From NCBI GenBank assembly GCA_963664835.2, contig CAXXUG010000027.1:1-64000 (forward strand): DNA of 64,000 nucleotides, written 5' to 3'. Positions 52,324 to 62,916 of this stretch are shown here, one piece after another. Within the stretch, counting starts at the first letter, position 1. Every line of letters starts with the position of its first letter. Under the pieces are notes generated by a model. The model was not told where the DNA came from, made no database searches, and saw only the letters and a list, made by a program, of their open reading frames with translations. The position numbers were made by a program, and so were the translations under genes. Source of the DNA: G963664835 sp963664835 (GTDB taxonomy: Bacteria; Chloroflexota; UBA6077; FW602-bin22; JBCLEL01).

Positions 52324-53759
52324 TAGACCTCAGCGCCAAGCGCGTTTGCCGAAACATGATCATTGGATTCAAGGCGCAACTCGCGGCAAGGCTCCTCCCA
52401 ATCGCGGCACTGCTATCCATCCTTGCCGCCGCCTGCACGCAGCCGGCGGAACCATTACCGGTGGCCCCATTGCCAACTGCCACGCCGCTGCCATCCCCTA
52501 CCCAGGCGTCCGCAGCTATAGCGTTACCGTCGCCGACGCCGGTTGTACCAACTGCCGCACCTCCGGAAGAATCGCCTATCGCCGCGGAGCCTGCCGGCGC
52601 AACTGAGTCCCCCGCGACAACGGTAGCGGCGCAGGCTTTAGATCCGAGTCTAGATTCGCCGGTCGTGAGAGAGCAGCCAGACAATCTGGTCGATCTCAAG
52701 GATATGTTGAGCAGGGCGGTGACCTCCTACGCCGGCTCTTCTCCGCCGCGCGGGCACAACATCAGGCTGGCCGCATCCAAGCTGAACGGCCTCTGGGTCG
52801 CGCCTGGCGGGATCCTCTCGTTCAACCAAGAGATTGGCTCCACCACCCCGGACGCCGGTTTCCAGCACGGTTACGGAATCGCCTTGAAGGATGGCAAGGT
52901 GGACCCGGTCGCCGGCGGCGTTACACAGGTTGCCTCGACGCTGTTCCAGGCGGTCTATTGGTCGGGCCTGGAGATAGTAGAGAGGTGGCCGCACGTGCAC
53001 TGGGACCAGCGCTACGGCGAGCCCCCGTCCGGGTCTCTGGGTTTGGACGCGGCGGTCGACGACCCGACCATAGATTTCAAGTTCCGCAACACCAGCGGGT
53101 ATTGGATTCGCATTCAGGCGGAGGCCGGCGATACCGCCGTCGCATTCACAATCTACGGACTCGACCCGGGATGGCAGGTCAAGTCGGCTGAGCCCGTGGT
53201 CACGAATGTACTGATAAAGAGTGAAGAGCTGGAGCGCCTGGAGGACCCTGAACTGACGGCAGGCGAGGAGTTTCAGATCGGCCGAGCCGAGAACGGATTC
53301 GACCTGAAGATTGTCCGAGAAGTGATCGGCAAGGACGGGAGAGTATTGGAGAACGATCATCTCGTCAGCCGCTATCTGCCGGTGGGCAACGTACTGCTGG
53401 TTGGGACAAAAGACGCAACTCCGGCGCCAACTGAGACTCCTGTCGCAACCGAGACTCCGATCGCTACCGCGACTCCAACCGAGCCTACACCAACACCCGG
53501 CTTCGAACCCGGTAGCTACAGGCTCGAGGACGGCCGGATCAGAGTGCCGGATCTGGTCGGATTGCCGGAGAACGAAGCGCAGGCGCGAATCGCCGCGGTT
53601 GGCCTGATGACCACCTACGTAAACTACCAGGGACGCGATGACGTGCCGGAGGATATCCTTGAAAGGGTCCCCGTGGGCCACACATTGAGCCAGACGCCGG
53701 CGACTGGAGAGATCCTCCCACCAGGGGCCAAGGTCTATATAGCGGTTCGGAAAGAGTAG
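52320..53759 (+). CDS. VanW-family lipoprotein with C-terminal PASTA domain
   Basis: A 479-residue predicted lipoprotein. A hydrophobic N-terminal segment ends in LAAAC, a lipobox. After a Pro/Ala/Thr linker, residues about 118-270 form the VanW domain (LAASKLNGLWVAPGGILSFNQEIG, then GGVTQVASTLFQAVYW). Repeated TETP and TPTP segments lead to a PASTA domain (VPDLVGLPENEAQARIAAVGL) that could bind peptidoglycan fragments. TTG 52320 overlaps the TPR stop; ATG 52356 is the alternative and sits closer to the lipobox. VanW proteins are cell-wall-linked with unclear function. Confidence 0.86.
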   Translation: MIDLSAKRVCRNMIIGFKAQLAARLLPIAALLSILAAACTQPAEPLPVAPLPTATPLPSPTQASAAIALPSPTPVVPTAAPPEESPIAAEPAGATESPATTVAAQALDPSLDSPVVREQPDNLVDLKDMLSRAVTSYAGSSPPRGHNIRLAASKLNGLWVAPGGILSFNQEIGSTTPDAGFQHGYGIALKDGKVDPVAGGVTQVASTLFQAVYWSGLEIVERWPHVHWDQRYGEPPSGSLGLDAAVDDPTIDFKFRNTSGYWIRIQAEAGDTAVAFTIYGLDPGWQVKSAEPVVTNVLIKSEELERLEDPELTAGEEFQIGRAENGFDLKIVREVIGKDGRVLENDHLVSRYLPVGNVLLVGTKDATPAPTETPVATETPIATATPTEPTPTPGFEPGSYRLEDGRIRVPDLVGLPENEAQARIAAVGLMTTYVNYQGRDDVPEDILERVPVGHTLSQTPATGEILPPGAKVYIAVRKE

Positions 53760-53927
53760 CCGGGCTCAGGTTGACGAAGTTCAAAAGGCATGCAGTTGCC
53801 AACACAAGCAATGATCGACTGCACTCAAGGTCATCCTAAAGTAAAATCGCATGAGACTCAGCCGGCAAGGGCCGAGGCAGACGCCGGTTCAGGTTAGATC
53901 AGCGCGAGAAGGAAGGACGCAGGTCCG

Positions 53928-55220
53928 ATGTTGGATATCAAGCTAGTCAGACAACAACCCGAGCGATTGAAGCGCGCGCTCTCGAAACGGGGTCTGTCCG
54001 TCGACGTTGAGGAGCTCATAGAACAGGACGAGCGACGGAGGTCGCTGATACGCAGAGTCGACGAACTGAGAGCCGAGCGCAAAAGGAAGTCGTCCGAAAT
54101 CTTCGCGCTCGGCAAGCAGGGTGTCCCAACAGAGCCTCTGAAGGAAGAAGCGAGGAGACTGGCATCGGAAATCAAGGACGCTGAAGCGGAGATGTCCGAC
54201 GCCGACGCCAGGACTAGAGAGCTCCTGGACGCGCTGCCCAACGCGCCGGACGAGGACGTGCCGGCCGGCGGGAAGGAAAGCAACAGGGTAATCAGAGAAT
54301 GGGGGGACAAACCCTCATTTCATTTCGACAGCCGGGACCATGTCGAACTCGCTGAGAGCCTGACGCTGATCGACTACCGCCGCGGCACCAAGCTTGGAGG
54401 CAGCGGGTTCTGGATGTACCGCGGACGCGGCGCCCTGATGGAGTGGGGATTGCTGAACTACTTTGTCGAACAGCATGTCCGTGACGGGTACGAGTTCATT
54501 CTGCCGCCGCACATTCTGAACTATCAGTGCGGATATACGGCCGGCCAGTTTCCCAAGTTCACCGACGACGTGTTCCTGGTCGAGGACAGATCCGGCGGCA
54601 ACCCGCAATTCTTGCTGCCAACCTCTGAGACCGCGCTCGTAAACGTCCATCGAGACGAGATTCTTCTGGAAAGCGACCTGCCCAAGAAGTATTTTTCGTT
54701 CACCCCCTGCTACAGAAGAGAGATTGGCAGCTACAGATCCGAGGAGAGGGGAACCATCCGGGGTCATCAGTTCAACAAGGTCGAAATGTTCCAGTTCACC
54801 GCCCCGGAGGAATCTGACGCTGCGCTTGCCGAGCTCCTGGGAAAGGCCGAACAGTTGGTTCAAGGGTTGGGACTGCACTACCAGGTTTCGATGCTGGCGG
54901 CGCAAGACATCAGCGCGGCGATGGCGAAGACCTTCGACGTCGAGGTTTGGATGCCGAGCATGGAGACCTACCGCGAGGTTAGCTCCGTATCTAACGCCCG
55001 CGACTACCAGGCGAGACGAGGAAGCGTCCGGTACCGGAAGAAGGACGCGAAGGGAACCTCATTTGTTCACACCCTTAATGCCTCGGGATTAGCAACCAGC
55101 AGGCTGATACCGGCAATAGCCGAACAGTTCCAGCAGAGCGACGGAAGCGTGATAGTCCCTGAAGTCCTGAGAAAATGGGTAGGTTGCGAGGTCCTGCGGT
55201 CCGAGGAACAGCCTCTGTAA
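53928..55220 (+). CDS. serS: Seryl-tRNA synthetase
   Basis: A 430-residue class II synthetase. An N-terminal coiled coil (about 30-105) reaches the long arm of tRNA-Ser. Motif 2 FTPCYRREIGSYR and the GTIRGHQFNKVEMF segment, and motif 3 TLNASGLATSRLIPAI, are complete, as is TSETALVNVHRDEILLESDLP. It attaches serine to tRNA-Ser, and also to tRNA-Sec, so it also serves the selenocysteine pathway indicated by selD. ATG at 53928 is preceded by AGGACG-type sequence. It is monocistronic and converges on the ABC cluster. Confidence 0.96.
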   Translation: MLDIKLVRQQPERLKRALSKRGLSVDVEELIEQDERRRSLIRRVDELRAERKRKSSEIFALGKQGVPTEPLKEEARRLASEIKDAEAEMSDADARTRELLDALPNAPDEDVPAGGKESNRVIREWGDKPSFHFDSRDHVELAESLTLIDYRRGTKLGGSGFWMYRGRGALMEWGLLNYFVEQHVRDGYEFILPPHILNYQCGYTAGQFPKFTDDVFLVEDRSGGNPQFLLPTSETALVNVHRDEILLESDLPKKYFSFTPCYRREIGSYRSEERGTIRGHQFNKVEMFQFTAPEESDAALAELLGKAEQLVQGLGLHYQVSMLAAQDISAAMAKTFDVEVWMPSMETYREVSSVSNARDYQARRGSVRYRKKDAKGTSFVHTLNASGLATSRLIPAIAEQFQQSDGSVIVPEVLRKWVGCEVLRSEEQPL

Positions 55221-55273
55221 GTGAGCTATCGAGCGACGACCGATAGGGCGCTGGCCCCGGTTGGACACCCAGC

Positions 55274-57118
55274 CTAGCGGTATCGCCCGGCTTGCATCTC
55301 GTACAGTTCGGCGTAGCGGCCGGCCAATTCGACAAGCTCGTCGTGGCTGCCGGCTTCGATTATCCGTCCAGCGTCCAGCACCAGTATCTGGTCGGCCATG
55401 CGGACTGTTGAGAACCGGTGGCTGATCAACAGCGCGGTCCTGCCGACCACGATCTCCCGAAACCGCTGAAAAAGCTCGTACTCGGCCTCGGCGTCAAGCG
55501 CGGCGGTCGGCTCGTCCAGAATCACAAGTCCGGCGTCTCGGACGAAACCGCGGGCAAGTCCCACTTTCTGCCACTCGCCGCCGGATAGCTCGACGCCACC
55601 CTGGAACCGACGTGTGAGCTGGGTATCGTAGCCGGCCGGCAGTCTGGCCGCAATCTCGTCCGCGCCGGCCCAGTTTGCCGCCTCTTCGATCCGGCTCGAC
55701 ATCTGGCCCGGTGCCGCCGCACCGACGGCGATGTTCTCGCCGAATGTCAACGCGAACTGAGCGAAGTCCTGGTAGACGACGGCGATGCCTTGCCTCAGGG
55801 AATCTAGATCGAACTCGGCTAGAGGAACGCCGTTGAGAAGTATCTGGCCGTCGTTGGGATCGTACATGCGCGTCAGCAGCTTGACCAGCGTGCTCTTGCC
55901 GGCGCCATTCGCTCCGACGACAGCGGTGACGGTGCCGGCCGGCATTCGTGCATTAACGCTGGTCAGCACGGGTCGTTCGCTGTTGGGATAGGTGAAACTC
56001 AGGTCGCGCAGCTCGAGGTCGTAGCTACCGGCGGCGGGGGCCGTGCGAGCTTCTTCGGGACGAGCCAGCTTGATCGCCGGCCGGGCATCATCAGCGAAGC
56101 CGAAGAGCGCGCGCAAACGCAGATAGGTTTCGTGGAAATAATTGCTCGAACTAACCAACCAATCGAACTGGGATTGAACCTGTATTACGGCATTGACGTA
56201 GAGGGCTACGTCGCCGAGCGTGAGTCGGCCGGCGCCGGCCTGGGTTGCGACGTACCAGAATCCGCCGGCCAGCGCCAACGCGGAGATACCGCTGAACAAC
56301 GCTGACTTATAGAGATGTACGAGACGTAGGGTGGTAACGTCGGCCAGAACTAGGGCGCTTCGCTGGCGAAATCTGCCGAGGAAAAAGTCGCCCAAGCCGA
56401 ATATGCGCACCTCTTTCGCCGCGTCGGACTGTGTAGACACTTGAGTGCAATAGGCCATCTCGCGCATCGCCCGTGTACGGCTTTGTATTGCCGCCCACAA
56501 ATCGATGTTGTGCCGGCGCCGGGCCATCAGGGTAAGGACGCCGCTCGCCCCAAGCGCCAGCGGGATCACCGGATGCAGGCCGATGAGCAGGACCAACATC
56601 CCGGCCAAGGTCAGTAGCCTTCCCGGCCACGACTGCAAGTAGGCGAACAGTCGTGGCGGCCAGTAGGCATTCTCTTGCAGTAGCTGGACTTCGTCCCGGC
56701 ACGTCGGTTGTTCGATGTGGTCAAGGTCGACCAGCCTGGCGGAGTTGTCGATCAGAGAGTAATCGACTTCCGCGACTGCCCGTGCCTCGAGCCAGGCGGT
56801 AAGGGATCTTTGTATCGGCACGGCGGCGGCCGGGACGAGCAGCGTTAGCGCATAAAGGAAGGCGAAAGTGAAGGCTGCGGTTGCCGCTTGGTCAGCGAGG
56901 CTGTCGACTACGTATTTTGCCAAGAGCACCTGGGCGACCGGAGTGGCGGTAGTAACCGCGCCAATTATCAGGAAAAGTACCGACGCCAGCGGCGCCGGTT
57001 TAATCACCAATGCGAGGCCGCGCCGAAATACAGAAAGATCACGAACTAAAACACGCACGAATCCTGCTATGCCGTCATATCTAGCCTGCAGGTCTTGTGA
57101 GAATCCTGAAATTCTCAT
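55274..57118 (-). CDS. ABC exporter half-transporter, pair A member 2
   Basis: A 614-residue fused membrane-ATPase exporter. A six-helix membrane domain (about 40-330) is followed by Walker A VGANGAGKST, Q-loop, signature LSGGEWQK, Walker B VILDEPTAALD and ISHRFST. The Glu-Trp after LSGG is a variant seen in peptide/bacteriocin-type exporters. It overlaps the 57115 gene by four bases and heterodimerises with it most likely. It is nearly a copy of 59219-61063, with the same length. Cargo is unknown; no precursor peptide or protease gene lies nearby. Confidence 0.9.
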   Translation of the reverse strand: MRISGFSQDLQARYDGIAGFVRVLVRDLSVFRRGLALVIKPAPLASVLFLIIGAVTTATPVAQVLLAKYVVDSLADQAATAAFTFAFLYALTLLVPAAAVPIQRSLTAWLEARAVAEVDYSLIDNSARLVDLDHIEQPTCRDEVQLLQENAYWPPRLFAYLQSWPGRLLTLAGMLVLLIGLHPVIPLALGASGVLTLMARRRHNIDLWAAIQSRTRAMREMAYCTQVSTQSDAAKEVRIFGLGDFFLGRFRQRSALVLADVTTLRLVHLYKSALFSGISALALAGGFWYVATQAGAGRLTLGDVALYVNAVIQVQSQFDWLVSSSNYFHETYLRLRALFGFADDARPAIKLARPEEARTAPAAGSYDLELRDLSFTYPNSERPVLTSVNARMPAGTVTAVVGANGAGKSTLVKLLTRMYDPNDGQILLNGVPLAEFDLDSLRQGIAVVYQDFAQFALTFGENIAVGAAAPGQMSSRIEEAANWAGADEIAARLPAGYDTQLTRRFQGGVELSGGEWQKVGLARGFVRDAGLVILDEPTAALDAEAEYELFQRFREIVVGRTALLISHRFSTVRMADQILVLDAGRIIEAGSHDELVELAGRYAELYEMQAGRYR

Positions 57119-58971
57119 TGGGCCTCACCATTCAAGTAGCTCGCTGATTGCAAGCCGTACAAATGAGCATATTGACCGTCCAACGCCATGAGTTGAGAAT
57201 GGCTGCCCTCTTTCTGGATTCGGCCATCGGCCAAATAGATGATCCGGTCCGCCATTCGGACGGTCGAGAAGCGGTGGCTGATCAGTACGGTAGTGCGGTC
57301 GCGGGTGAGGCGGTGAAAGCGGAGGTGGATTTCATACTCGGTCTGGACATCCAGGTTTGCGGTCGGCTCATCGAGAACAAGCAGTTGACTATCGCGCATG
57401 AACGCTCGGGCGAGCGCCAGTTTCTGCCACTCGCCGCCGGATAGCTCTCGTCCGCCGAACTCCCGACCAATCCAGGTATCCACTCCCTCCGGCAAGTTCT
57501 CGATTAGGTCGACGGCGCCGGCTTTGGATGCGGCTGTCATGATCCGTTCCGAGTCTTCCATCGCAGTGACTTCGCCGAGACCAATGTTCTCGCCGGCGGT
57601 CAACTCGAAGCGTACGAAGTCCTGGAAAATAGCGCCGATCTCGCGGCGGAGGTCTTCGAGGTCGTATTCACGCAGATCGACCCCATCGAGCAGGATTCGT
57701 CCGGCCGATGGATCGTATAGGCGCAGCAGCAGCTTGACGATTGTGGTCTTGCCGGCGCCGTTGCGTCCCACTAAAGCCAGGCTTTCGCCCCTTTGGATGG
57801 AGAATGACAGGTCGCGAAGAACTGGCCTTGGATTTCCCGGGTAGGAAAAGGACACCTTCTCGAAAACAATGCCTGACCGGATTGGTTTCGGCGCAGGAGC
57901 CGGATTCTCCGGAACCGCCAGGTCTGGGGGCGTTTCTAACACTCGGTAAAGGCTGGGCAGGAAAATGAACGATAGGGTTGACAGGAAACCAACGTCGAAA
58001 CCGAGCATTGGCAATGTGGCCTGGAAAAGCGCGGCTGCTCCACCGTAGAGCACCAAATCGCCAATGGAGCCATCACCGTTGACGATAAGCCAAACGACGT
58101 ACAGGTAGACCGCGCCGGCGCCGAGGGCAGAGAGCACGCTCGCCAGCGTCATTGATATCGCCAGCCGGCGCCTCAAACGTTCGAGCGACCCCATCGTTCG
58201 CTCGAAAATCTCGCCGTAACGTCTGCGGAAGAACGAGGCCAAGCCGTAGAGCCGAACGTCTTTGGCTGGTTCCGGCGTAAGCAACATGTCCCTGCTGTAC
58301 TGGAGCCGGCGGGACTCCGGCGTCTGAACATATAGGTGGCTGCCGGTCCGTTGTTGGTAGACGTGGGCACGCGCGATCGATGGAAGAGACGCGAGAATGA
58401 GGAGAACCGGCGCCAATGGGCTAAGTGTGGCCAACACGAAGAGCAGACCAAGCGAGGTGAACACCGATAGCGCAAATCGGGAGCCAAAGCGAAGAATGTC
58501 GAGACCTCCGCGCGCTGCGCGTTCGCGCGCCACGTTCAGGTCATCAGCGAAGGCCGGGTCCTCGAAGCGGGCCAGTCCCCGCCAACGGTTAGCGGCAATG
58601 ATGATCTGTTCGCCGATATAGGCATTCAGCCGCTCCCCAACTACAGTCTGGAAGGTGCTCTGGAAAGGCTGAATCAGGTGGCTGCCGGCGATCACCAACG
58701 CGGCTAGCAAGATCCAGGCCAGAAGAGGCAGCTGTGCGATCAACGGGTCGACGGTACCGGCCAGACCCATATCGAGGGCGGCGCGGTCGATCACGGCACG
58801 CGACAGGTAGAGCGTTAAAGGCGCCAGGGCTGCGGAAAACACCGTCAACGTAAGGATTCCGGCGACCAGTACGGGACTCGCTCGCCGAGCAAGCCGTATC
58901 GCCAGCCAGGATACCTTGCCGGCGCCTTGCAAGAGCTCAGCTAGTGGCTTTTCCTTGTAGATCTCACGCAA
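57115..58971 (-). CDS. ABC exporter half-transporter, pair A member 1
   Basis: A 618-residue half-transporter, the upstream partner of the 55274 gene. Membrane helices occupy about 20-340; VGRNGAGKTT, FQDFVRFELTAGENIG, LSGGEWQKLALARAF and LVLDEPTANLD follow. Both partners keep the catalytic Glu, so both ATP sites may be active. It has a counterpart of the same length at 61060. Upstream lies a 247-bp gap that resembles the region upstream of pair B. Confidence 0.9.
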   Translation of the reverse strand: MREIYKEKPLAELLQGAGKVSWLAIRLARRASPVLVAGILTLTVFSAALAPLTLYLSRAVIDRAALDMGLAGTVDPLIAQLPLLAWILLAALVIAGSHLIQPFQSTFQTVVGERLNAYIGEQIIIAANRWRGLARFEDPAFADDLNVARERAARGGLDILRFGSRFALSVFTSLGLLFVLATLSPLAPVLLILASLPSIARAHVYQQRTGSHLYVQTPESRRLQYSRDMLLTPEPAKDVRLYGLASFFRRRYGEIFERTMGSLERLRRRLAISMTLASVLSALGAGAVYLYVVWLIVNGDGSIGDLVLYGGAAALFQATLPMLGFDVGFLSTLSFIFLPSLYRVLETPPDLAVPENPAPAPKPIRSGIVFEKVSFSYPGNPRPVLRDLSFSIQRGESLALVGRNGAGKTTIVKLLLRLYDPSAGRILLDGVDLREYDLEDLRREIGAIFQDFVRFELTAGENIGLGEVTAMEDSERIMTAASKAGAVDLIENLPEGVDTWIGREFGGRELSGGEWQKLALARAFMRDSQLLVLDEPTANLDVQTEYEIHLRFHRLTRDRTTVLISHRFSTVRMADRIIYLADGRIQKEGSHSQLMALDGQYAHLYGLQSASYLNGEAQ

Positions 58972-59218
58972 TGCTGTTGGCTCGATTCACCCCGACTACC
59001 GCGAGCTCGGACGAGACGGCTCGTTGTGACTGCAACAGGGCAATTGGTTGGTGACAACAGTTGTGGGGAAGTGTTCGCTGCACCGGATGCGCCATGCTAT
59101 AGGAGTAGCGAGGTGCCCGCTAGATTAAATCCAGCCCAGTAGACCGAATCTGGTCGTGAAGACTTGGTCGAAGCCGGCTGGCAACGACTGATCCGGAACG
59201 ATGCGGTCAGTAACCGGC

Positions 59219-61063
59219 TTATCTATAACGCCCGGCCTGCATCTCATACAGCTCGGCGTAACGGCCGCCCAACTCGACAAGCTCATCGTGGCTGCCGGCC
59301 TCGATGATCCGCCCGTCGTCAAGCACCAATATCTGGTCGGCCATGCGGACGGTTGAGAACCGGTGGCTGATGATCAACGCGGTCCTGCCTACCACAATCT
59401 CCCGAAACCGCTGAAAAAGCTCGTACTCGGCCTCGGCGTCGAGCGCGGCGGTGGGCTCGTCCAGGATCACCAGGCCGGCGTCTCGGACGAACCCGCGCGC
59501 CAGTCCCACTTTCTGCCACTCGCCGCCGGATAGCTCTACGCCACCCTCGAAGCGACGGGTGAGCTGGGTGTCGTAGCCGGCCGGCAGCCTGGCTGCGATT
59601 TCGTCCGCGCCGGCCCAGTGTGCCGCCTCTTCGATCCGGCTCGACATCTGGCCCGGCACCGCCGCACCGGCCGCGATGTTCTGGCCGAATGTCAGCGCGA
59701 ATTGGGCAAAGTCCTGGTAGACGACGGCGATGCCTCGCCGCAGAGAATCGAGATCGTATTCGGCCAGCGGAATGCCGTTGAGCAGTATCTGGCCGTCCGT
59801 GGGATCGTACATACGCGTAAGCAGCTTGACCAGCGTGCTCTTACCGGCTCCATTCGCTCCGACGACAGCGGTGACGGTGCCGGCCGGCAGAGTCGTTCCG
59901 ACTCCGTTCAGAACGGGGCGATCGCTGTTAGGGTAGGCGAAACTCAGGTCTCGCAGCTCGATATTGTACCGGCACGGGTCCGGTGGGCGGCGACCTTCCC
60001 CGGATCGGGCAAGATTGATCGCCGGCTTGGCGTCGTCAGCAAAAGCGAATAGCGCGCGCAACCTCAGATAGGTTTCGTGGATATAGTTGGTACCCTGCAC
60101 CAGCAACTCGAACTGGAACTGGGCCTGTATTACGGCGTTGAGGTAGAGGGCGACGTCGCCGAGAGTTAGTCGGCCGGCGCCGGCCTCGGTTGCGACGTAC
60201 CAGAACCCGCCGGCCAGCGCCAACGCGGAGAGACCACCGAACAAAGCTGACGTACGAAGATGCACGAGATGCAGCCTGGTGGCGTCCTTCACCACTGAGT
60301 TGCTGCGCTGGCGAAATCGGCGAATGAGGAAGTCGCCCAAGCCAAATATACGCACCTCTTTCGCGGCATCCGGCTGGGTTGCGAGTTCAAAACAATAGTC
60401 TCTTTCCCTTTCCAACCGGTTGCGTTTCCGCACTGCCTCCCAAAAGAGAAGATTTTGATTGCGGCGGACCATCAAGCTAACTCCCCCGGTCAGAGCAAGC
60501 GTCAACGGGATGAGTGGATGAAGGCGAGCCAGCAGAACCAAGACTCCCAGCAGCGTCAGGAGCGCCACCGGCCAGTGCTGAACGTATTGGAAGAGCCGCG
60601 GCGCCCAAAATGCATTCTCTTGCAAAAGCCGTACTTCGTCCTGGTAGGCCGGACGCTCGACGCGGGCGAGGTCAACCAGTCTGGCGGATTTGCCGATGAG
60701 CGCGTAATCGACTTCCGCGACCGCTCGAGGCTCAAGAGATGAAGTAATCGCCTCTTGGATACGCCTTGCGGCTGCCGGGACGATCAACGTGGACCCGTAA
60801 AGTATCGCGAACGTAACGGCCGCGGCTGCTGCCCGGTCGGCTATGCTGTCGACTACGAGCTTAGCTAGGAGAACCTGGGATGCTTGAACCAACGCGATAA
60901 CGGCGCCAAGCGCGAGACAGACTAAGGACAGGAATGGCGCGGGTCGAGTCACCAAACCGAGACCGCGCCTCAGTATTAGAAGATCATCGACCAGCACCCG
61001 CGCAAACCCGGCCACGGCGTCGTTGTGTGCTCGCCTGGCATGTTCGGATCGGTCGTTACTCAT
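59219..61063 (-). CDS. ABC exporter half-transporter, pair B member 2
   Basis: A 614-residue paralogue of 55274-57118, equal in length. Nearly identical in the ATPase half (VGANGAGKST, LSGGEWQKVGLARG, VILDEPTAALD), with more changes in the membrane half, where cargo contacts lie. Overlaps the 61060 gene by four bases. The pair arose by tandem duplication of a two-gene unit with a 3945-bp offset. Confidence 0.9.
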   Translation of the reverse strand: MSNDRSEHARRAHNDAVAGFARVLVDDLLILRRGLGLVTRPAPFLSLVCLALGAVIALVQASQVLLAKLVVDSIADRAAAAAVTFAILYGSTLIVPAAARRIQEAITSSLEPRAVAEVDYALIGKSARLVDLARVERPAYQDEVRLLQENAFWAPRLFQYVQHWPVALLTLLGVLVLLARLHPLIPLTLALTGGVSLMVRRNQNLLFWEAVRKRNRLERERDYCFELATQPDAAKEVRIFGLGDFLIRRFRQRSNSVVKDATRLHLVHLRTSALFGGLSALALAGGFWYVATEAGAGRLTLGDVALYLNAVIQAQFQFELLVQGTNYIHETYLRLRALFAFADDAKPAINLARSGEGRRPPDPCRYNIELRDLSFAYPNSDRPVLNGVGTTLPAGTVTAVVGANGAGKSTLVKLLTRMYDPTDGQILLNGIPLAEYDLDSLRRGIAVVYQDFAQFALTFGQNIAAGAAVPGQMSSRIEEAAHWAGADEIAARLPAGYDTQLTRRFEGGVELSGGEWQKVGLARGFVRDAGLVILDEPTAALDAEAEYELFQRFREIVVGRTALIISHRFSTVRMADQILVLDDGRIIEAGSHDELVELGGRYAELYEMQAGRYR

Positions 61064-62916
61064 CGAATCTCGCCATCGAGGTAGCTCGCCGATTGCATTT
61101 CGTAGAGATGAGCGTATTGGCGACCAAGTGCCATTAGATTGGTGTGGCTGCCCTCTTCCTGAATGTGGCCGTCCGCCAGATAAATAATCCGATCAGCCAT
61201 TCGGACGGTGGAGAGTCGGTGGCTGATTAACAACGTCGTGCGTCCCCGAGTTAGGCGGTGGAAGCGGTGGTAGATTTCATATTCGGTCTCGACATCCAGA
61301 TTGGCGGTCGGCTCATCGAGGACCAGCAGCTGGCTATCGCGCATGAATGCACGTGCGAGAGCGAGCTTCTGCCATTCACCTCCGGAGAGCTCTCGGCCGC
61401 CGAACTCCCGACCTATCCAGGTTTCCGTCCCATCGGGCAGATTCCCCAGTAGATCAACCGCTCCGGCCTTGGCAGCCGCCGCCATGACGAGTTCCGAATC
61501 GTTCATCGCTTGAACGCTGCCAAGGCCAATGTTCTGGCCGGCGGTTAGCTCGAATCGGACGAAATCCTGGAAAACCGCACTGATTTCCCGTCGCAGGTCT
61601 ACGAGGTCATACTCCCGTAGATCTACGCCGTCCAGCAGAATGCGGCCGGCTGTGGGATCGTAGAGCCTTAGCAGCAGCTTGACGATCGTCGTCTTGCCGG
61701 CGCCGTTGCGTCCGACCAATGCCAGGCTTTCACCCTTGTTGATGGCGAACGACAACTCCTGAAGCACCGGCGCAGGGTTTCCTGGATACGAGAAGCTCAC
61801 CCTTTCGAAGACTATGCCTGACTGGAAAGGTCGCGGCGCTGGCGTCGGGTTTTTTGGGACCGGTAGATCGGGCGGTGTCTCTATAACTCGGTAGAGGCTG
61901 GGCAAGAAGACAAACGCCCAGGTGGACACGGTTCCAGCCAGGAGTCCCAGCCTTGATACGGAGAGCTGGAAAAGAACGGCAGCTCCACCGAAGAGCGCCA
62001 GATCGCCAATAGACCCTCCCCCATGGACGATCAACCGGACGACATACACGTAGACCGCGCCTGACGCCAGGGCGGAGAGCACGTTTGCCAGCGTGACCGA
62101 TATCGCCAGCCGACGCCGCAATTGGTCGAGCGACCCCATCGTTCGATGGAAGAGGTCTTCGTAATTCTGACGGAAGAACGAGGCCAGACCGTAGAGCCGG
62201 ATGTCTTTGGCCGGCTCAGGTGTAAGCAACATGTCCCTGCTGTACTCAAGTCGGCGCGATTCTGGAGTCTGAACATAAAGATGATTAGCGGTCCGCTGCT
62301 GGTAGGCGTGGGCGCTGGTGATCAACGGAAGCGATGCGAGCACAAGGACTACCGGTATTAAAGGGCTCAGTACGAACATGACGAGCAATAGACTTATCAA
62401 GGTGGTCAGGTAAAGAGCTAGCTCTGCGCCGTAGAGGAGAATGTACAGTCCGCCACGGACCGCTCGTCGTCGAACTACGTCCAAGTCGTCAGCGAAAGCC
62501 GGATCTTCAAAGTGTGCCAGTCCTCGCCAACAGTTCGTCGCGGAGATTATCTTCTCACCAATGTATGCGTCCAGACGCTCCCCGACTAGATCTTGGAGCG
62601 TGCTCTGAAATGGCCGAAACAGGTGGCTGCAGGCAATCACCAGCGCAGCGAGCATGATCCAGAAGAGTAGGGACTGCTGCTCGACGAGTGGATCAGCGGT
62701 AGTGACCAATCCCATATTAAGGGCGGTACGGTCGATCACGGCACGGGAAAGAAAGAGTGTCAACGGCGCCAAAAGGGCTTCAAGTGCTGCCATCGCAAGG
62801 ATTGCGGCTACAAGAACAGGGCTCGCCCGCCAGGAGAGTCGAATCGCCAGCCAAGACACCTTGCCGGTGTCACGCAGGAGCTCAGCCAGTGGCTTTTCTT
62901 TGTAATGCTCTTCCAC
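61060..62916 (-). CDS. ABC exporter half-transporter, pair B member 1
   Basis: A 618-residue paralogue of 57115-58971, same length. VGRNGAGKTT, FQDFVRFELTAGQNIG, LSGGEWQKLALARAF, LVLDEPTANLD and ISHRLST are present. It begins pair B; the start matches pair A's N-terminus (YKEKPLAELL). Divergence from pair A is greatest in the membrane domain, as in its partner. Likely a second exporter with altered cargo range. Confidence 0.9.
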   Translation of the reverse strand: MEEHYKEKPLAELLRDTGKVSWLAIRLSWRASPVLVAAILAMAALEALLAPLTLFLSRAVIDRTALNMGLVTTADPLVEQQSLLFWIMLAALVIACSHLFRPFQSTLQDLVGERLDAYIGEKIISATNCWRGLAHFEDPAFADDLDVVRRRAVRGGLYILLYGAELALYLTTLISLLLVMFVLSPLIPVVLVLASLPLITSAHAYQQRTANHLYVQTPESRRLEYSRDMLLTPEPAKDIRLYGLASFFRQNYEDLFHRTMGSLDQLRRRLAISVTLANVLSALASGAVYVYVVRLIVHGGGSIGDLALFGGAAVLFQLSVSRLGLLAGTVSTWAFVFLPSLYRVIETPPDLPVPKNPTPAPRPFQSGIVFERVSFSYPGNPAPVLQELSFAINKGESLALVGRNGAGKTTIVKLLLRLYDPTAGRILLDGVDLREYDLVDLRREISAVFQDFVRFELTAGQNIGLGSVQAMNDSELVMAAAAKAGAVDLLGNLPDGTETWIGREFGGRELSGGEWQKLALARAFMRDSQLLVLDEPTANLDVETEYEIYHRFHRLTRGRTTLLISHRLSTVRMADRIIYLADGHIQEEGSHTNLMALGRQYAHLYEMQSASYLDGEIR

